Made by a program: the position numbers and the translations under genes
Shown here: positions 42,723-51,851 of the stretch, piece by piece
Numbering within the stretch: position 1 is the stretch's first letter
Layout of the letters: each line of letters opens with the position of its first letter
NCBI GenBank assembly: GCA_029263855.1
Contig: JAJUFC010000005.1
Location: 124,001-188,000, forward strand
Reading direction: 5' to 3'
Length of the DNA stretch: 64,000 bases
Source: Candidatus Thermochlorobacteriaceae bacterium
Lineage (GTDB): Bacteria > Bacteroidota > Chlorobiia > Chlorobiales > Thermochlorobacteraceae
Notes under the pieces: generated by a model
The model's input: the letters and a program-made list of their open reading frames with translations, nothing else
Databases searched by the model: none
Told to the model about the DNA's origin: nothing

Positions 42723-43520
42723 ATGTGGAAACTCGCTCAAGCTTATTCAGCGTCGTTTGAAGAGAAACTCAAAGGGATTACGTTTTCGATGCAAGATTTT
42801 CTCTTCTTTTCGTTACGCGCGTTTCGTGCGATTGGTGCAAGCAAACGCTATTGGCGCGATGTGCTCGACCAAGCCTACATTTGCGGCACGGAGTCGCTTC
42901 CGATTTTGCTGGTGAGCGCGCTCTCGATTGGCTCTTTGATTGTGATTGAAGTCGGTCATCAACTTGCGGAGTTTGGCGCGAAAACCATGACCGGTCGGAG
43001 CGTTGCGCTTTCGGTGGTGCGCGAAATTAGCCCATTAGTTGCTGGCTTAATGCTTGCCGCACGAATTGGCGCACGCAATAGTTCTGAACTCGGCGCAATG
43101 CAAATTTCCGAACAAATTGACGCGCTTCGTGCCTTCGGCACCGACCCGATTGCCAAGCTCGTTGTGCCGCGCCTTGTCGCCTCGTTTCTAATGTTCATTC
43201 CGCTCATTGCTCTTTGCGACCTTGTCGGGCTGATTAGCGGCGCATACCTTGCCGAGTGGGATTTGCATTTGGACAGAGGAATTTACTGGAACTCTGTTAT
43301 TGATATTCTCCGACCGATGGATTGGTTGGTTGGTTTTTCAAAGCCGCCAGTTTTCGCGATTGGCATATCGTTGATTAGCTGTTACACAGGGTTCAGCACG
43401 ACGGGCGGAACAGCAGGCGTTGGTAAAAGCACCATTAAAGGCATCGTCTATTCTTCCGCCTTTGTTTTAGTGATGAATTTTTATCTCTCTAAGGTCATTT
43501 TGGATTTAATGCGTGGTTAA
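42723..43520 (+). CDS. mlaE: MlaE-type ABC transporter permease
   Basis: This is a 265-residue membrane protein with the MlaE pattern: VVREISPLVAGLMLAARIGARNSSELGAMQISEQIDALRAFGTDP (permease signature), then PRLVASFLMFIPL and GFSTTGGTAGVGKSTIKGIVYSS. It is the membrane part of an Mla-like phospholipid transporter between inner and outer membrane. It is the first gene of a three-gene operon with the ATPase and MCE protein. Confidence 0.93.
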   Translation: MWKLAQAYSASFEEKLKGITFSMQDFLFFSLRAFRAIGASKRYWRDVLDQAYICGTESLPILLVSALSIGSLIVIEVGHQLAEFGAKTMTGRSVALSVVREISPLVAGLMLAARIGARNSSELGAMQISEQIDALRAFGTDPIAKLVVPRLVASFLMFIPLIALCDLVGLISGAYLAEWDLHLDRGIYWNSVIDILRPMDWLVGFSKPPVFAIGISLISCYTGFSTTGGTAGVGKSTIKGIVYSSAFVLVMNFYLSKVILDLMRG

Positions 43521-43549
43521 TCGAACGCTTTGAATCGAACGCTTTCAAT

Positions 43550-44278
43550 ATGATTGAACTTCGCAATGTCTCCCTTCGCTACGGCGCACGCGAGATTCTG
43601 AAAAATGTCTCGCTCACGATTGAGGATAAAAAAGTCAAAGCGATTTTAGGACCGTCAGGCGTGGGTAAAAGCACGATTATCAAACTCATGCTGGGATTGA
43701 TTAAACCGACGTCGGGACAAGTCTTGGTCGATGATGTCGATATTACACATTTCAGCGAGGTCGAATTATTTCCGATTCGTCAGAAGATGGGTATCGTTTT
43801 TCAAGGCAATGCACTCTTCGACTCTATGACGATTACGGAAAATATGAGCTTCTTTTTGCGCGAGAACTTGAACCTGCCCGAAAACGAAATCGTTGCGCGC
43901 GTTCAGGAACAGATGAAGTTTGCAGGATTAGAGGGGTTTGAAAACAATCTTCCCGATAGTTTATCAGGCGGCATGAGAAAACGCGTGGCGATTGGTCGTG
44001 CTTTAATTTTCCATCCTTCTATGATTCTCTTCGACGAGCCGACTGCAGGGCTTGACCCTGTCAGTTCAAAAAAAATTTTGGATTTAATCAAACGCCTGCA
44101 AAGCGAAATCGGGCTGGGCGCAGTGATTGTTACGCATATTTTAAGCGACGTTTTCGCCGTCGCCGATTCCGTCGCCGTTCTTTATCAAGGCGGAATTATC
44201 TTTAACGATGTGCCTCAAAAACTTTACGACTCAACACATTCATTTATCACTTCATTTTTATCTAACCCAGAGGATTAA
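43550..44278 (+). CDS. mlaF: MlaF-type ABC transporter ATP-binding protein
   Basis: This is a 242-residue ATPase: Walker A GPSGVGKSTI, Q-loop FQGNALFDSMT, signature LSGGMRKRVAIGRAL, Walker B ILFDEPTAGLDP, and switch His in VIVTHILSD. The FDSMT/GMRKR features are typical of the MlaF branch. It powers lipid transport with the permease 29 bases upstream and the MCE protein 13 bases downstream. Confidence 0.94.
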   Translation: MIELRNVSLRYGAREILKNVSLTIEDKKVKAILGPSGVGKSTIIKLMLGLIKPTSGQVLVDDVDITHFSEVELFPIRQKMGIVFQGNALFDSMTITENMSFFLRENLNLPENEIVARVQEQMKFAGLEGFENNLPDSLSGGMRKRVAIGRALIFHPSMILFDEPTAGLDPVSSKKILDLIKRLQSEIGLGAVIVTHILSDVFAVADSVAVLYQGGIIFNDVPQKLYDSTHSFITSFLSNPED

Positions 44279-44291
44279 CTCACACGCATCA

Positions 44292-45233
44292 ATGTCATCT
44301 TCACGCGGAAATCTTCGATGGAGCGACCTTCGCACAGGGCTTATCTTCATTATCGGGCTGATTGTGGCGGGCGTTCTGCTTCTTATTGTTGGCAAAAACA
44401 GCCCCGTCATCAACAAGTTCATTGACCTTAAAATTTTCGTTCAAGACATCGAGGGACTTGCCGAAAACAACTTCGTGGCAATTTCAGGCAAGAAGGTCGG
44501 AACGGTTCAAGCCATGACGATTAAAGAGCGCAACGATACGATTGGCGTGGAGGTGGTCATGAGCGTACGTGCCGAGTTTCAGAAGGTCATCACCAAAGAT
44601 TCAAAAGCCAAAATTAAACCGCTTGGCGTTTTGGGCGATAAATACGTCGACATCACGCTTGGCAGCGGCGAATATGTTTCTGACGGCGACTTCTTACTCG
44701 TTGAGAAAGATTTAGGACTTGCCGACATTACCACAGAGGGCGTTAAACTCATTCGCAGTTTGAATGAAGTGATGGAAAAAATCAATCGCGGGGAAGGCAC
44801 GCTCGGCAAACTCATCACGTCGTCGGAACTCGTCGATAAACTCACGCGCACGGCTGAAAATTTAGAGCGCGTTTCTGAATCGCTTTCTTCCAATCGCGGC
44901 TTAGCGGGGCGTTTGATGAACGATTCTGAACTTGCGAATCGTTTTACGGGAATTGTAAAAGATTTGGAGTCGATTACGGCATCGCTTCGCGACGGCAAAG
45001 GCTCAATGGGCAAACTTTTGGTTGATGAATCGTTCTACAACAACTTGAACGCGACGACAAAACGCCTTGATTCGCTCATCTTGGGCTTGCAAAATCCATC
45101 AGGCACACTTGGCAAATTAACGACGGATTCTCTGCTCTATCACAACTTGAATCGCTCTTCGATTGCGCTTGATTCGCTCTTGCGCGACTTAAAAGCAAAT
45201 CCAAATCGATACATCAACGTGCGCATGTTCTAA
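44292..45233 (+). CDS. mlaD: MCE (MlaD-type) substrate-binding protein
   Basis: This is a 313-residue protein from ATG 44292; a start further upstream would overlap the ATPase gene. One N-terminal membrane helix (LRTGLIFIIGLIVAGVLLLIVG) is followed by an MCE domain (LKIFVQDIEGLAENNFVAISGKKVGTVQAM, LGVLGDKYVDITLG). A long helical C-terminus has repeats of the type GxxGKLxxDxxxxxxL (about 180-300). MCE proteins form hexameric rings that carry lipids across the periplasm. It closes the operon before a strong terminator. Confidence 0.9.
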   Translation: MSSSRGNLRWSDLRTGLIFIIGLIVAGVLLLIVGKNSPVINKFIDLKIFVQDIEGLAENNFVAISGKKVGTVQAMTIKERNDTIGVEVVMSVRAEFQKVITKDSKAKIKPLGVLGDKYVDITLGSGEYVSDGDFLLVEKDLGLADITTEGVKLIRSLNEVMEKINRGEGTLGKLITSSELVDKLTRTAENLERVSESLSSNRGLAGRLMNDSELANRFTGIVKDLESITASLRDGKGSMGKLLVDESFYNNLNATTKRLDSLILGLQNPSGTLGKLTTDSLLYHNLNRSSIALDSLLRDLKANPNRYINVRMF

Positions 45234-45247
45234 TCTCTGAGTGTTTC

Positions 45248-45282
45248 AAGGTCTGCATGCCCACATGCATTGCAGACCTTTC
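45248..45282. terminator. Terminator after the MCE gene
   Basis: AAGGTCTGCA and TGCAGACCTT form a 10-bp stem with a 13-base loop, followed by TCACAC. It also lies at the 3' end of the converging small gene at 45296. The T-tail is short on both sides. Confidence 0.65.
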
Positions 45283-45295
45283 ACACTGGCTTGAC

Positions 45296-45517
45296 TTACT
45301 TTTTGTAGACGATTTTGCGAATCGTGTCGAACTGCAAGTAAGGATACTCACGTTGCACGTATTCAATGGCATCGGCGGCAGAAAGCCGTTGCTCGCGCGC
45401 GCCTTTGAAGATTTGTCGAATGTGATAATCGCGAAGTTGCTTTTCGTCGAGCAACCGGTGGGCACGCAGTTTTGAGAGAATTTCGTCAGGAACGAATTCA
45501 CGGATTGGGTTTCGCAT
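45296..45517 (-). CDS. Small conserved-looking protein of unknown function
   Basis: This is a 73-residue helical protein (MRNPIREFVPDEILSKLRAHRLLDEKQLRDYHIRQIFKGAREQ...IRKIVYKK). The evenly spaced hydrophobic residues and the segment LSAADAIEYVQREYPYLQFDTIRKIV suggest a three-helix or winged-helix-like domain. Codon use is like the chromosome and it fills the only gap between the mla terminator and the heptose kinase. No family is recognised. Confidence 0.6.
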   Translation of the reverse strand: MRNPIREFVPDEILSKLRAHRLLDEKQLRDYHIRQIFKGAREQRLSAADAIEYVQREYPYLQFDTIRKIVYKK

Positions 45518-45682
45518 CTTTTTCTCTGGTTAGGTTTCAGTTGATAATGATTGTTAAAGAATTGGCGCAAGTATGACTGTTCGCCACTAATGTTCAAAGC
45601 ATTATCACTTATTTGATGCGATGTTCTCCGATTTTGGTTGGATTTCTATGATTTTAATGAGGTGAATATAGAACAGCTGATT

Positions 45683-45690
45683 TATATTTG
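45683..45690 (+). promoter_or_regulatory. -7 element TATATTTG before the heptose kinase gene
   Basis: This is an exact TAnnTTTG match, 45 bases before ATG 45736. It overlaps an in-frame TTG at 45688 that would otherwise be read as the start, which supports the later ATG. Confidence 0.45.
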
Positions 45691-45735
45691 CAACTCTTTT
45701 TGAAAAAAACAAGACCACATTTTTTGACAGCATCA

Positions 45736-46734
45736 ATGACCAAAAAAAACCTCGAGCTACTTTTTCGGAGTTTTGAACAAAAGCGCATTGCCGTTATCGG
45801 CGATGTGATGTTAGACAAATACATCTTCGGCAAAGTCGAGCGCGTTTCGCCCGAAGCCCCTGTTCCCGTGATTGATGTCTCGTCTCAAAGCTATCGGCTG
45901 GGAGGCGCGGCAAATGTCGCAACAAACCTTCGTTCGCTCGGTGCCACCGCATTGCTCTTCGGCGTGATTGGCGACGACGACGACGGCGCAATTCTTGCCT
46001 CGCAATTAAACAAAGAATTTCTTTCTGCTGATTTTCTCGTTACCGAACACACGCGACCAACGACTGCCAAAACCCGCGTCATCGCCCAAAACCATCACAT
46101 CGTTCGCATTGACTCCGAAACCCGCAAGCCCATTTCAAGCACGACGGAACGCACCATTCTGACACTTCTTTCCGAACATCTTCACACACTTGACGCGATT
46201 ATTTTTGAAGATTACAATAAAGGCGTGCTGACCGCGTCGCTCATCAAAAAAATTATCGCTCTTGCGAAAAAGCGCGACGTGCCCGTTACGGTCGACCCTA
46301 AGAAAGACAACTTCTTTGAATACAAACACGCAACCGTTTTTAAGCCTAACCTCAAAGAAATTTCCGATGCGTTTGGGCGCAAATTCACCAATAGCGACAG
46401 CGATGCCACGCTCGCCTGCCAGATGCTTCAAAAGAAAGTCAAAGCCCAAAATATCGTCCTAACACGAAGCGAAAAAGGTATGACGGTTTTCAATGGAACA
46501 GCAGAGCATATTCCCTCAATGGCGTTGGAAGTGGCTGATGTTTCAGGAGCAGGCGATACGGTAATTGCAACGCTGACCCTTGCGATTGCATCGGGATTAG
46601 ATGTAACGACGGCATCAAAAGTCGCAAACCTTGCCGCAGGCATCGTCTGTGCTGAAGTCGGCGCGGTAGCGGTTGATAAGCAAAAACTTCTTTCCGCCTG
46701 CACACGCTATTTCAATTCCGCACCTACTTCTTGA
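45736..46734 (+). CDS. rfaE1: D-glycero-beta-D-manno-heptose-7-phosphate kinase (RfaE1/HldA type)
   Basis: This is a 332-residue PfkB-family kinase: VIGDVMLDKYIFGKVERVSPEAPVPVI, RLGGAANVATNLRSLG, FEDYNKGVLT, VDPKKDNFFEY, KPN and DVSGAGDTVIATLTLA (catalytic Asp). These blocks match the kinase half of HldE/RfaE, without the cytidylyltransferase half. It phosphorylates heptose-7-phosphate for the LPS inner core. Start chosen at ATG 45736. Its last 11 bases overlap the converging TonB-like gene. Confidence 0.93.
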   Translation: MTKKNLELLFRSFEQKRIAVIGDVMLDKYIFGKVERVSPEAPVPVIDVSSQSYRLGGAANVATNLRSLGATALLFGVIGDDDDGAILASQLNKEFLSADFLVTEHTRPTTAKTRVIAQNHHIVRIDSETRKPISSTTERTILTLLSEHLHTLDAIIFEDYNKGVLTASLIKKIIALAKKRDVPVTVDPKKDNFFEYKHATVFKPNLKEISDAFGRKFTNSDSDATLACQMLQKKVKAQNIVLTRSEKGMTVFNGTAEHIPSMALEVADVSGAGDTVIATLTLAIASGLDVTTASKVANLAAGIVCAEVGAVAVDKQKLLSACTRYFNSAPTS

Positions 46735-47608
46735 TTTTGAAATTGAAGGGAATGACGATAGCACCCGCCACAGTTTTTCCGCCCGAAATTTTCGCAGGTT
46801 TGAATTCTGTATCTTCGGTCAGAACGCGCATGACTTCGGCATCGAGAATCGGATTGATGCTTTTGAGGAAGTTAACCTTCACGATATTGCCTTGCTTGTC
46901 GACGAAAACCTGAGCAACGGCTTTTCCTTCCACGCCGGCTTTCAGGGCGAGGTCGGGATACTTAATGTTTTTGTAAATCTGCTCAACGCCGCCTACAATA
47001 TCCACATTGCTCTCGAGCGTTGCCACTTGCTCAATGTCGTCTGCATTGAGATTTTCTTCGGTGAGGTTAATGAGTTCTTCCGTTCCTTTATCGTCCTCAT
47101 CATCTTCGCTTTTGAGTTGAGCGACGATTTCTTTTCGCAGTTCTGGCGTTTTCTCGACGGCAACCACTTCAACAGACTCTTTTTTCTTGACGACAGGTAC
47201 CGTCTTCTTCACAGCAGTAGAGGTAGATTTCTTCGTTTCGGCAACCACGACATTCTCTTCTGTTTCTCCCGTGCCCAACTTCACATCAATTCGAGTGATT
47301 GAATTGGCAGCCACCACCAAGTCAGAACTCCACGCGCTGTAGCCACGCTTGTATGTTCTAATTTTGTAATTTTCAGATGGAACATTCAGGAAGGTATAAT
47401 AACCTTGTGCATTCGACACTGCCGCTTGTGTAACGCTCGAACAAGTAATGTAAATGGTTGCACCTGCTACGGGTTTTCCCGAACTATCCAACACGCGCCC
47501 CATTAAACGACCTTGTTGCCCGAGTGCTTCCGCTTTGAATACCACACAAAGCGCAATCGCTGTTAGTGCCATGCACAACAGCCGTGTTGATGGATATAAA
47601 TTTCTCAT
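46724..47608 (-). CDS. Energy-transducer (TonB-type) protein with carboxypeptidase-regulatory-like domain
   Basis: This is a 294-residue protein: signal peptide or anchor (residues 8-28), then a beta-sandwich domain (GRVLDSSGKPVAGATIYITCSS, AQGYYTFLNVPSENYKI) of the carboxypeptidase regulatory-like type. A charged linker (about 95-190) and a C-terminal TonB domain (IKYPDLALKAGVEGKAVAQVFVDKQGNIVKVNFL, FKPAKISGGKTVAGAIVIPF) complete it. TonB proteins couple inner-membrane energy to outer-membrane receptors. The beta-sandwich is normally found in receptors, so the order here is unusual. Confidence 0.85.
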   Translation of the reverse strand: MRNLYPSTRLLCMALTAIALCVVFKAEALGQQGRLMGRVLDSSGKPVAGATIYITCSSVTQAAVSNAQGYYTFLNVPSENYKIRTYKRGYSAWSSDLVVAANSITRIDVKLGTGETEENVVVAETKKSTSTAVKKTVPVVKKKESVEVVAVEKTPELRKEIVAQLKSEDDEDDKGTEELINLTEENLNADDIEQVATLESNVDIVGGVEQIYKNIKYPDLALKAGVEGKAVAQVFVDKQGNIVKVNFLKSINPILDAEVMRVLTEDTEFKPAKISGGKTVAGAIVIPFNFKIKK

Positions 47609-47682
47609 TGTCCGACAAACTTAAATGTTGCAGTGAATCTCAATCGCGATTTAGAATGTGCTTCACTGAAATTTGTGAGAAA

Positions 47683-49329
47683 TTATCTTTCGCTTGTCAG
47701 ATTTGCAAGTGTTTTTGCTTTTGGAAACAGATTTAAGGCTTCTTTGAGAACAGGGTCTTCCAAGATTAAAATTGAGGTTTGCGCCTTATAGCCCCAGATT
47801 TGCCGAGCCAATGTGGCTTTGACCATGTTTTTGAAATAGCGTTCGTCTTGCTTGTAGTCGCGCTCGTTGTAGGGCACGTCCTTTTTTGCCGCGAGTGCGA
47901 TAAGGGACTGCATCATGGATTCCGAGACGACGAAGTTTTTTCGGAAGTCTTCCACTTTTTCGTAAGTCTGTTTGAGCGATTTGTTTTGGTCGAGATAGGC
48001 TAATGCAAATTCATCGAAGAGTTGCTTGGAGAGCATTTGGCGGTAGTAGCGCGTGAGCGTATCGTTCCAGCAGAAGTAATCGGGAATAATGCCGCCGCCG
48101 CCCAGCACCACGCGCCCAAGCGGGGTTCGAAAGACTTCGTGAGTTGAATCACGCTCGACAAACGAGGCGGCTTCAACCGGCTTTCGGGTTAGGCTCCACA
48201 CTTTTTTGGCTTCGCTCTCGAAGAAATGTTCGTCTTTATCGCGCTCGGAAAGTTCGTTGTAGTATTCTTCTCTGCCGCGTTTTCCGCTTGCATACTTGCG
48301 CTGAATGAGCCGCCCCGACGGCGTGTAATACTTTGAAATCGTTACACGAATCGCCGATGAATCGGCTAACTCGAACTGCCGTTGCACGAGTCCTTTTCCA
48401 AACGAGGTCTCGCCAACGATAAGCGCGCGGTCATAATCTTGCAACGCCCCTGCTACAATTTCCGAAGCCGACGCACTCCCGCGATTGATGAGAACAACGA
48501 CCGATTCATTTTCAAACATATCATTCGGCTTCGAGAAGAAATCTTCGTCTTTGACATGCGCGCCGCGCGTGTAGACGAGTTTCTTCATTCCGCCGATAAA
48601 TTCGTCCGCGATTTTAATCGCTTGGTCTAAATAGCCGCCCGGATTTCCGCGTAAATCAAGGACAAGTTGCGTCATGCCTTGCGCTTTGAGCGACTTCATG
48701 GCGTCCATGAACTCGTCGTAGGTGGTTTGCACAAAGCGTTCTAGTTTGATGTAACCCGTTTTCTCGTCGAGCATCATGACTGCGCCCACGCTGTATGTGG
48801 GAATTTTGTCGCGCGTGATGGTGAATACGAGGGGCTGAGGCTCGCCTTGACGAAGAATTTTAATAGTAACTTTTGTGCCTTTTGTTCCCCGCAATTTTCG
48901 GAACACGTCTTCTCGCGTAATTCCGACGGCGGTGGAGTCGTCAATCGTGATGATTCGGTCGCCCGATTGAACGCCGATTTTTTCGCTCGGTCCGCCCGCA
49001 ATTGGTGTTACGACGACGAGCGTATCGGCGATGATGTCGAACTCTACGCCAATGCCTTCAAAGTTACCTTGAAATTCCTCTTTGGATTTACGCACTTGTG
49101 CGGGTGTCATATAAACGGAATGTGGGTCTAATTGCTCTAACATTCCTTTAATCGCATTTTCCGAAAGTTGTGCGTCGTCGACGTTATCGACGTAATTTTT
49201 CTTCACAATCGATACCGCTTGCCCGACTTTCGCCGCCGAATCCATGCCGCCGAACTGCAATTTACTTCCGACGATAAGCCCGAAAACGATTGCGCCGCCA
49301 ATCAGTAAAATTCCTACAACGACTCTCAT
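47683..49329 (-). CDS. ctpA: S41 C-terminal processing protease
   Basis: This is a 548-residue protease: N-terminal membrane helix, helical hairpin, PDZ domain (about 85-170, FEGIGVEFDIIADTLVVVTPIAGGPSEKIGVQSGD), then the peptidase core (LDLRGNPGGYLDQAI, NRGSASASEIVAGALQDYDRALIVG with the catalytic Ser, TSFGKGLVQ with the Lys). A 200-residue C-terminal extension follows. It cleaves proteins from their C-terminus in the periplasm. It is co-directional with the TonB-like gene. Confidence 0.93.
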   Translation of the reverse strand: MRVVVGILLIGGAIVFGLIVGSKLQFGGMDSAAKVGQAVSIVKKNYVDNVDDAQLSENAIKGMLEQLDPHSVYMTPAQVRKSKEEFQGNFEGIGVEFDIIADTLVVVTPIAGGPSEKIGVQSGDRIITIDDSTAVGITREDVFRKLRGTKGTKVTIKILRQGEPQPLVFTITRDKIPTYSVGAVMMLDEKTGYIKLERFVQTTYDEFMDAMKSLKAQGMTQLVLDLRGNPGGYLDQAIKIADEFIGGMKKLVYTRGAHVKDEDFFSKPNDMFENESVVVLINRGSASASEIVAGALQDYDRALIVGETSFGKGLVQRQFELADSSAIRVTISKYYTPSGRLIQRKYASGKRGREEYYNELSERDKDEHFFESEAKKVWSLTRKPVEAASFVERDSTHEVFRTPLGRVVLGGGGIIPDYFCWNDTLTRYYRQMLSKQLFDEFALAYLDQNKSLKQTYEKVEDFRKNFVVSESMMQSLIALAAKKDVPYNERDYKQDERYFKNMVKATLARQIWGYKAQTSILILEDPVLKEALNLFPKAKTLANLTSER

Positions 49330-49381
49330 GCGTGATTGAATTGGAGTTAAACCGTGTGAAAGAATCTACATGGATTTCGCC

Positions 49382-49427
49382 AAAAAAAACAAGGCATCCC
49401 GAACGGTTTTTCGGAACGCCTGCCTTA
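49382..49427 (-). terminator. Terminator after the roadblock gene pair
   Basis: On the minus strand AAGGCAGGCGTTCCG and CGGGATGCCTT form an imperfect stem around AAAAACCGTT, followed by GTTTTTTTTGG, a strong T-run. Confidence 0.65.
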
Positions 49428-49455
49428 AACAGAAACAAACAATGAAAACAACTCT

Positions 49456-49968
49456 TTACTTCTTGTCGCTGAGCGTTTTGGTCAATTGCTCGTCAAGAAG
49501 CGCGCTGAAATTATCGTCGAAGATGTTTGACAAATCCACTTCGACTTCTTCGGAGGCGATAACTTCCAAGAGTTTGGCTTTGGCTTGCTTGGAGTAAATG
49601 CGAATAGTTCCGGGCGGAATCGAGGCTTTGAAAATAATTTCAAGCAGATACTTTTCGTTGAGGCTAATGAGGTAAATGCTTCGCGATTCGCCTTCGTGAA
49701 ACAGCACTTCAAACGATGCCTTCTCACCGATTTGCTTTGCCATTTCGGCAGTGGCAACAAAGTTTGACGCGGCAAGCACGCTGAAAATTTCGAGGTCTCG
49801 GTCTAACAAGCCACCATACTTCGCCAAAATTTGCCCTGTCATATCGCCGAGAATGACTGCCGAAGAGCCTGTTTTCGCCGCAAATTCTTTCAAAACTTTT
49901 TCAGCCGTGCCGATTTGGGTTTCGGTCAGAACGACTTTTCTAAATTCATCTTTTCCCGTAACGCTCAT
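49456..49968 (-). CDS. Roadblock/LC7 domain protein, longer form
   Basis: This is a 170-residue protein whose first 110 residues have the roadblock fold pattern (AAKTGSSAVILGDMTGQILAKYG, FSVLAASNFVATAEMAKQIG, FHEGESRSIYLISLNEKYLLEIIF). A helical C-terminal extension of about 50 acidic residues is likely to be regulatory. Roadblock proteins act as partners or GAPs of small Ras-like GTPases such as MglA. It forms a pair with the next roadblock gene; no GTPase gene is in the window. Confidence 0.8.
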   Translation of the reverse strand: MSVTGKDEFRKVVLTETQIGTAEKVLKEFAAKTGSSAVILGDMTGQILAKYGGLLDRDLEIFSVLAASNFVATAEMAKQIGEKASFEVLFHEGESRSIYLISLNEKYLLEIIFKASIPPGTIRIYSKQAKAKLLEVIASEEVEVDLSNIFDDNFSALLDEQLTKTLSDKK

Positions 49969-49988
49969 GTTGAATTAGGTTTTAGGAC

Positions 49989-50348
49989 TTAAAGTTGTTT
50001 TTGTATTTCGGGAACAAATTTCGAGACTTGGTATCGGATGTTTCCGAGCATGACGCTTTGGTCGGCGATAACCGTCAAGATGATGTTTCCATCAGGGAAA
50101 ATTTTCGACAAGATAATTCCGTTTTCATATTCAACCATGCTTTGCTCAACTTTTCCCACATTAAGTTCGTTGCCGATGCTTTCAGAGCTATGCAATCCAC
50201 CGATGACGATTGCGCCGACGGTTTCCATATCGACCTTGCCATTGCGCGTTTTTTGTTCAATAACAAATCCGTCTCGTCCAATAAGTGCAACGGCTTTTAC
50301 ACCATCTACTTTCACAAGATTGCCGAGCAAATCCGATATTTCGGGCAT
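49989..50348 (-). CDS. Roadblock/LC7 domain protein, short form
   Basis: This is a 119-residue protein from ATG 50348 (MPEISDLLGNLVKVDGVKAVALIGRDGFVIEQ...). The frame is open further upstream to 50561, but that part is basic, unlike the family, and overlaps the divergent gene. The VGAIVIGGLHSSESIGNELNVG and NGIILSKIFPDGNIILTVIAD blocks match roadblock/MglB-like proteins. It is the first gene of the pair, 20 bases before the longer form. Confidence 0.82.
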   Translation of the reverse strand: MPEISDLLGNLVKVDGVKAVALIGRDGFVIEQKTRNGKVDMETVGAIVIGGLHSSESIGNELNVGKVEQSMVEYENGIILSKIFPDGNIILTVIADQSVMLGNIRYQVSKFVPEIQKQL

Positions 50349-50433
50349 AAAAGGTTGATTTATTAAATTGAAGCCTAGAGTTGGTCGCAGAAATGACGCT
50401 TCAGATTGCTTGCGAAAATATATCGCATTGAGG

Positions 50434-50441
50434 TAAATTTG
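50434..50441 (+). promoter_or_regulatory. -7 element TAAATTTG before the barrel-protein gene
   Basis: This is a TAnnTTTG match, 35 bases before ATG 50476, in the divergent spacer with the roadblock genes. Confidence 0.4.
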
Positions 50442-50475
50442 CAAAACAGCGTGGCTTTTAATTTTTTGTTGCATA

Positions 50476-51846
50476 ATGCTTATGGCTTTCGCATCAGCGT
50501 TCTTACGCTTTTTAACCCTTCGGAATCGCGCGCGAAGTTTTCGCCACCTGAAGAAAATCATCTGCTTTCTTTTCAGCCTGCTCTATGCGGTTTTTTCACG
50601 GGCTCAAGTTTTTCATGACCAATTTCCGATAAAGAACCTCTCTGAATTTTCTGTTCAATCCTTCGCCCTCATTGACTCGGCGGGCGTAATTTGGAAAGAC
50701 CTTCGCAACGACATTTTGCTTGACACAAGCCTTCTTTCGCGCGCTGAAATTGAGACGATTTTGCGCGTTTCTTCCTCTCTTGACGCCGCGCTCAACGCTT
50801 GCTTAAAGCGCGAACGCGAGCGCGTCCAACAAGAAGCGCAAACGTTCAACGACGCGATGAAGCAACGCTCTCCCGCCGCGCAAGATTCAGCGTTATCGCA
50901 GGCGCGCTCCGTTTTTTTCAAAAGACAGCGCGCCCTCGCCGACACGATACTTTGGAGCCAAGACTCTCTTTCAAGAGCCATTGAAACGTTCTTCCTCAGC
51001 GCTTCTGACCGACGAACGTCTTCTGCAACGCCCGACTACAAAAGTCTCTTGGAGCAGTTCTCGAACGTTCAACGTTCTCCTCATTCTTTTGACGCGGGGT
51101 TTTCCTATCAAAGCCAATCCGTTTGGCGCGGCATTGACCAAAACGACGGGAAAGGCGCTTATTCGCTCGTGGCGACCTATCGCCATCAAATTGGCGCGTT
51201 CGTTTTGGCTCAAGCGTTGGGAATGCAAGGTCGCTCGCCATTCATTGACCAATTTTCATTAGGCGTTGGCTTCGAGCGCGAGCTTTTCGATGATTTCATC
51301 GCTTCGCTTTCCTACACTCGCTATTTTTACAGCGATTCTAGCATTCAAGTTCGGTCGAGCATCAATAGCGACGTGGGGTTAAGGTTCTCATATTCATTGC
51401 CTTGGATGACGTCGTCGACAACGTTCATCTGGGCAATCGGCGACGCGCAAAACGATTTCATTTGCTCTTGGGAGTTGTCTCAACCTTTTGCGTTTCAAAA
51501 CTTTTTGGGCGGCGACCTGCTTCTTGTTCCAAGTGTGAGCGCGGAATACGGCACGGTCTCGTCGGTGAGAGCGGTCGCGCGACGCTTGCGAAACGGGCGA
51601 ATCGTCCGAAATGTCTCGGAATCGTCGCCTTTTGTTTTGACGAACTACAACGTTTCGCTGTCGGCGATTTACGCTTTTGGCGCGCTCTCTTTTATCCCCG
51701 AACTCATTTACGCCATCCCCATCAACGTCCCAAGCCTCTCCATCACGAGAATGAATTTGACTCCTTCTGGTTCAGTGACGAACGTGTTTAATCAACAAGC
51801 GTCGGCGTTTTTTTATTTCTCGACGAGTTTATACCTCTCGCTTTGA
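50476..51846 (+). CDS. Predicted outer-membrane beta-barrel protein
   Basis: This is a 456-residue protein. The N-terminal hydrophobic segment IICFLFSLLYAVFSRAQ (about 28-44) is preceded by a basic stretch, so the signal peptide probably starts further in than ATG 50476. The helical region 70-185 carries coiled-coil features. From about 190 the sequence alternates like beta strands and ends FFYFSTSLYLSL with an aromatic C-terminal strand. It includes the RGIDQNDGKGAYSL segment, reminiscent of the WRG-type blocks of barrel proteins in this group. An outer-membrane location is likely; function unknown. Composition of the helical part is Arg/Glu-rich. Confidence 0.6.
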   Translation: MLMAFASAFLRFLTLRNRARSFRHLKKIICFLFSLLYAVFSRAQVFHDQFPIKNLSEFSVQSFALIDSAGVIWKDLRNDILLDTSLLSRAEIETILRVSSSLDAALNACLKRERERVQQEAQTFNDAMKQRSPAAQDSALSQARSVFFKRQRALADTILWSQDSLSRAIETFFLSASDRRTSSATPDYKSLLEQFSNVQRSPHSFDAGFSYQSQSVWRGIDQNDGKGAYSLVATYRHQIGAFVLAQALGMQGRSPFIDQFSLGVGFERELFDDFIASLSYTRYFYSDSSIQVRSSINSDVGLRFSYSLPWMTSSTTFIWAIGDAQNDFICSWELSQPFAFQNFLGGDLLLVPSVSAEYGTVSSVRAVARRLRNGRIVRNVSESSPFVLTNYNVSLSAIYAFGALSFIPELIYAIPINVPSLSITRMNLTPSGSVTNVFNQQASAFFYFSTSLYLSL

Positions 51847-51851
51847 GCGCG

